Of a stretch of 64,000 bases of DNA, positions 63,401 to 64,000 are shown one piece after another. This stretch comes from Dendrosporobacter quercicolus (GTDB lineage Bacteria > Bacillota > Negativicutes > DSM-1736 > Dendrosporobacteraceae). Both the position numbers and the translations under genes were made by a program. The stretch spans positions 1-64,000 of the forward strand of contig NZ_FNHB01000003.1 in assembly GCF_900104455.1 (NCBI RefSeq), written 5' to 3'. Under the pieces are notes generated by a model. That model was given only the letters and a program-made list of their open reading frames with translations. It was not told the origin of the DNA and did no database searches. Position 1 is the first letter of the stretch; each line of letters starts with the position of its first letter.

Positions 63401-64000
63401 CGATTTATTCGCTGAGGTCCTTGGCCTTACGCAACTCGGCATTGATGACAGCTTTTTTGACTTGGGCGGTCATTCGCTGCTGGCTTCAAGTTTGGTTATT
63501 CGTATCCGTAACGCACTGGGTGTCGAACTGGGCATAGGCAAAATTTTTGAAACGCCTACTGTCGCCGGCCTTGCCGGGCAGCTTCAGGGCGGCAAACAGG
63601 CCCGGTTACCGGTGATCAGGACGGCAAGGCCGGACAAGATTCCCCTTTCTTTTGCCCAGCGCCGGTTATGGTTTTTATACCGTCTGGAAGGGCCCAGCCC
63701 CACCTATAATATTCCGGTGGTTATCCGTTTAGCCGGCAAGCTGGACCTGCAGGCCTTCCAAAGCGCTCTCAATGACGTGGTTGAACGTCATGAAGCCCTG
63801 CGTACCGTTTTTCCGGAAACCATGGGCATTCCGCATCAGGCTGTTCTTGCTGCGGCTGAGGTAGAGCTGCAGGTTTGCCGCATTGCTGAGGCCCGGCTGG
63901 AGGAAGAACTGGCTGCTGCGGTGCGCTATCCTTTCGATCTTGCCACAGAGCCGGCGATCCGGGCGCAGCTGTTTGTCCTTGGCCCCAAGGAGCAGGTACT
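60468..64000 (+). CDS. dhbF: DhbF-like nonribosomal peptide synthetase (3' partial)
   Basis: Starts at ATG 60468 (GGAGGTAAGGC upstream) and is open to the window end. Order: condensation domain (about 8-430, HHIVIDG at about 138), adenylation domain (about 455-950, [11 protein letters not shown] at 614, [11 protein letters not shown] at 660, [13 protein letters not shown]), carrier domain ([10 protein letters not shown], Ser about 1001) and a second condensation domain (from about 1055, [14 protein letters not shown]). Reading the Stachelhaus positions gives D-I-L-Q-L-G-L-I-W-K, as for glycine. This is DhbF order: DHB to Gly, then presumably Thr. The remaining module lies outside the window. 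Confidence 0.92.
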   Translation, partial: MSICLDARRALSGAQAGIWFAQQLEPDNPVYNTGEYIEIKGRLDLPYFEMALRQAIKEAEALHVQFGIAEQGPWQVIRPAADFPLHFFDVSNKENPREDAQKWMQEDLARPIDLSRDPLFCQALFTVAPDRYLWYQRIHHIVIDGFGYSLIAQRVAGIYTALVNRRSFEEGAFDPLHLLLEEDAAYRRSEDFERDRQFWLARFADQPEVIGLANGAPGTPQSILRQQANLPPASARKLEDKARNAGGSLYELLIAATAVYVHRLTGASDIILSLPMMGRLGSASLNTPGMVMNLLPLRLLVQPAMGLAELVKQVLKEIRRLKRHQYYRHEELRRDLKLIGSNQRLTGPRVNIMPFPYGLDFAGSKGITHKLTTGPVDDLAINVYDQSDGNGLRIDFEANPEIYSDEELLVHQRRFLQFLQSLAVAGHEQNIGKLDILLPEEREQVLVQWNQTAQALPPAGLTALFEWQAVKNAGLTALVCGDSALRYDELNQRVNRLAHLLIDQGLGPEQFVALVLPRSIEMVIAMLAVIKTGAAYLPIDPDYPADRIAFMLEDASPAGLITSSAVADQAPGKRGQFRLVLDTAETAAALAGYPDTNAGLGRQTADRLAPVYVIYTSGSTGVPKGVVVTAEGLWNFMACMQNRFLLTEQDRLLAVTTIAFDISALEIYLPLISGARCIIAKKEEVHDLQALSNKLEQNQITIMQATPTLWHALITHYPDKLRGLRVLVGGEALPAGLAASLHELECQVTNLYGPTETTIWSSAAALDSAQAGAPSIGGPIWNTQLYVLDSGLKPVPAGVDGELYIAGAGLARGYFGRPGLTAERFVADPYGAAGSRMYRTGDLVRWRSDGTLDYIGRVDHQIKMRGFRIEPGEIEAVLARHDDIEQVRVILREDQPGDKRLVAYIVPAGQAGSDAAALRRHAGSHLPDYMVPSAFVIMDKLPLTPNGKLNRKALPAPDRAASAATAREPRTPQEEILRDLFAEVLGLTQLGIDDSFFDLGGHSLLASSLVIRIRNALGVELGIGKIFETPTVAGLAGQLQGGKQARLPVIRTARPDKIPLSFAQRRLWFLYRLEGPSPTYNIPVVIRLAGKLDLQAFQSALNDVVERHEALRTVFPETMGIPHQAVLAAAEVELQVCRIAEARLEEELAAAVRYPFDLATEPAIRAQLFVLGPKEQV

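Overview
The window looks like a chromosome segment from a diderm, endospore-forming Firmicute of the class Negativicutes, most likely Sporomusaceae. Two kinds of evidence combine. An alpha/beta-type small acid-soluble spore protein (37125-37328) indicates endospores. A TonB-dependent receptor (13829-15913) and a signal-peptide-bearing beta-barrel protein ending in Phe (36109-36972) indicate an outer membrane. AGGAGG-type ribosome binding sites, TTGaca/TATAAT promoters and a PyrR-type attenuator fit a Firmicute. The exact genus is not determined from the sequence.

Layout. (1) 1-12700: a short tandem repeat enters from the left. It is followed by a one-direction polyamine catabolism island: putrescine aminotransferase, an unassigned amidohydrolase, a PucR regulator, an aminobutyraldehyde-type dehydrogenase, potABCD, agmatine deiminase and N-carbamoylputrescine amidase. 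Together these would import putrescine/spermidine, convert agmatine to putrescine, and oxidise putrescine towards GABA. (2) 12772-13341: a nitroreductase. (3) 13600-21740: a TonB receptor plus ABC importer operon for an unidentified metal or metal chelate. It includes a DUF364-like protein, a solute-binding-fold protein without signal peptide, and a TrmO-FmdE-like fusion. (4) 21842-26933: a molybdate region with a MerR/excisionase-HTH regulator carrying a periplasmic-binding-like effector domain, modA, modB, a short modC and a separate mop. Next to the regulator lies a domesticated, catalytically degraded integrase-fold gene. The regulator gene and the integrase-like gene share an operator-like 10-bp repeat placed just upstream of each promoter.

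(5) 26992-56737 is mostly housekeeping and small conserved genes: class II aldolase, RluA pseudouridine synthase, YajQ, a uracil/xanthine permease behind a PyrR attenuator, superoxide reductase, aspartokinase, the porin-like protein, SASP, a class I aminotransferase, DUF47-Pit phosphate transport, a TGS-type nucleoside kinase, an oxaloacetate decarboxylase alpha-like carboxyltransferase with a consensus promoter, a GAF/GGDEF diguanylate cyclase, LysR, an Fsr-type MFS exporter, D-amino acid aminotransferase, a double-rubredoxin flavoprotein with its TrxR-like partner, an ACT/UPF0210 pair, endonuclease III and an ArgA-like acetyltransferase.

(6) 57060-64000: a Fur-controlled catecholate siderophore locus with DAHP synthase, Sfp-type PPTase, a broken dhbA, dhbB and the start of a DhbF-like NRPS. 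The first adenylation domain of the NRPS carries a glycine-like specificity code, so a bacillibactin-type DHB-Gly product is suggested. The locus runs off the right edge. No rRNA, tRNA, CRISPR array or intact insertion sequence was recognised.
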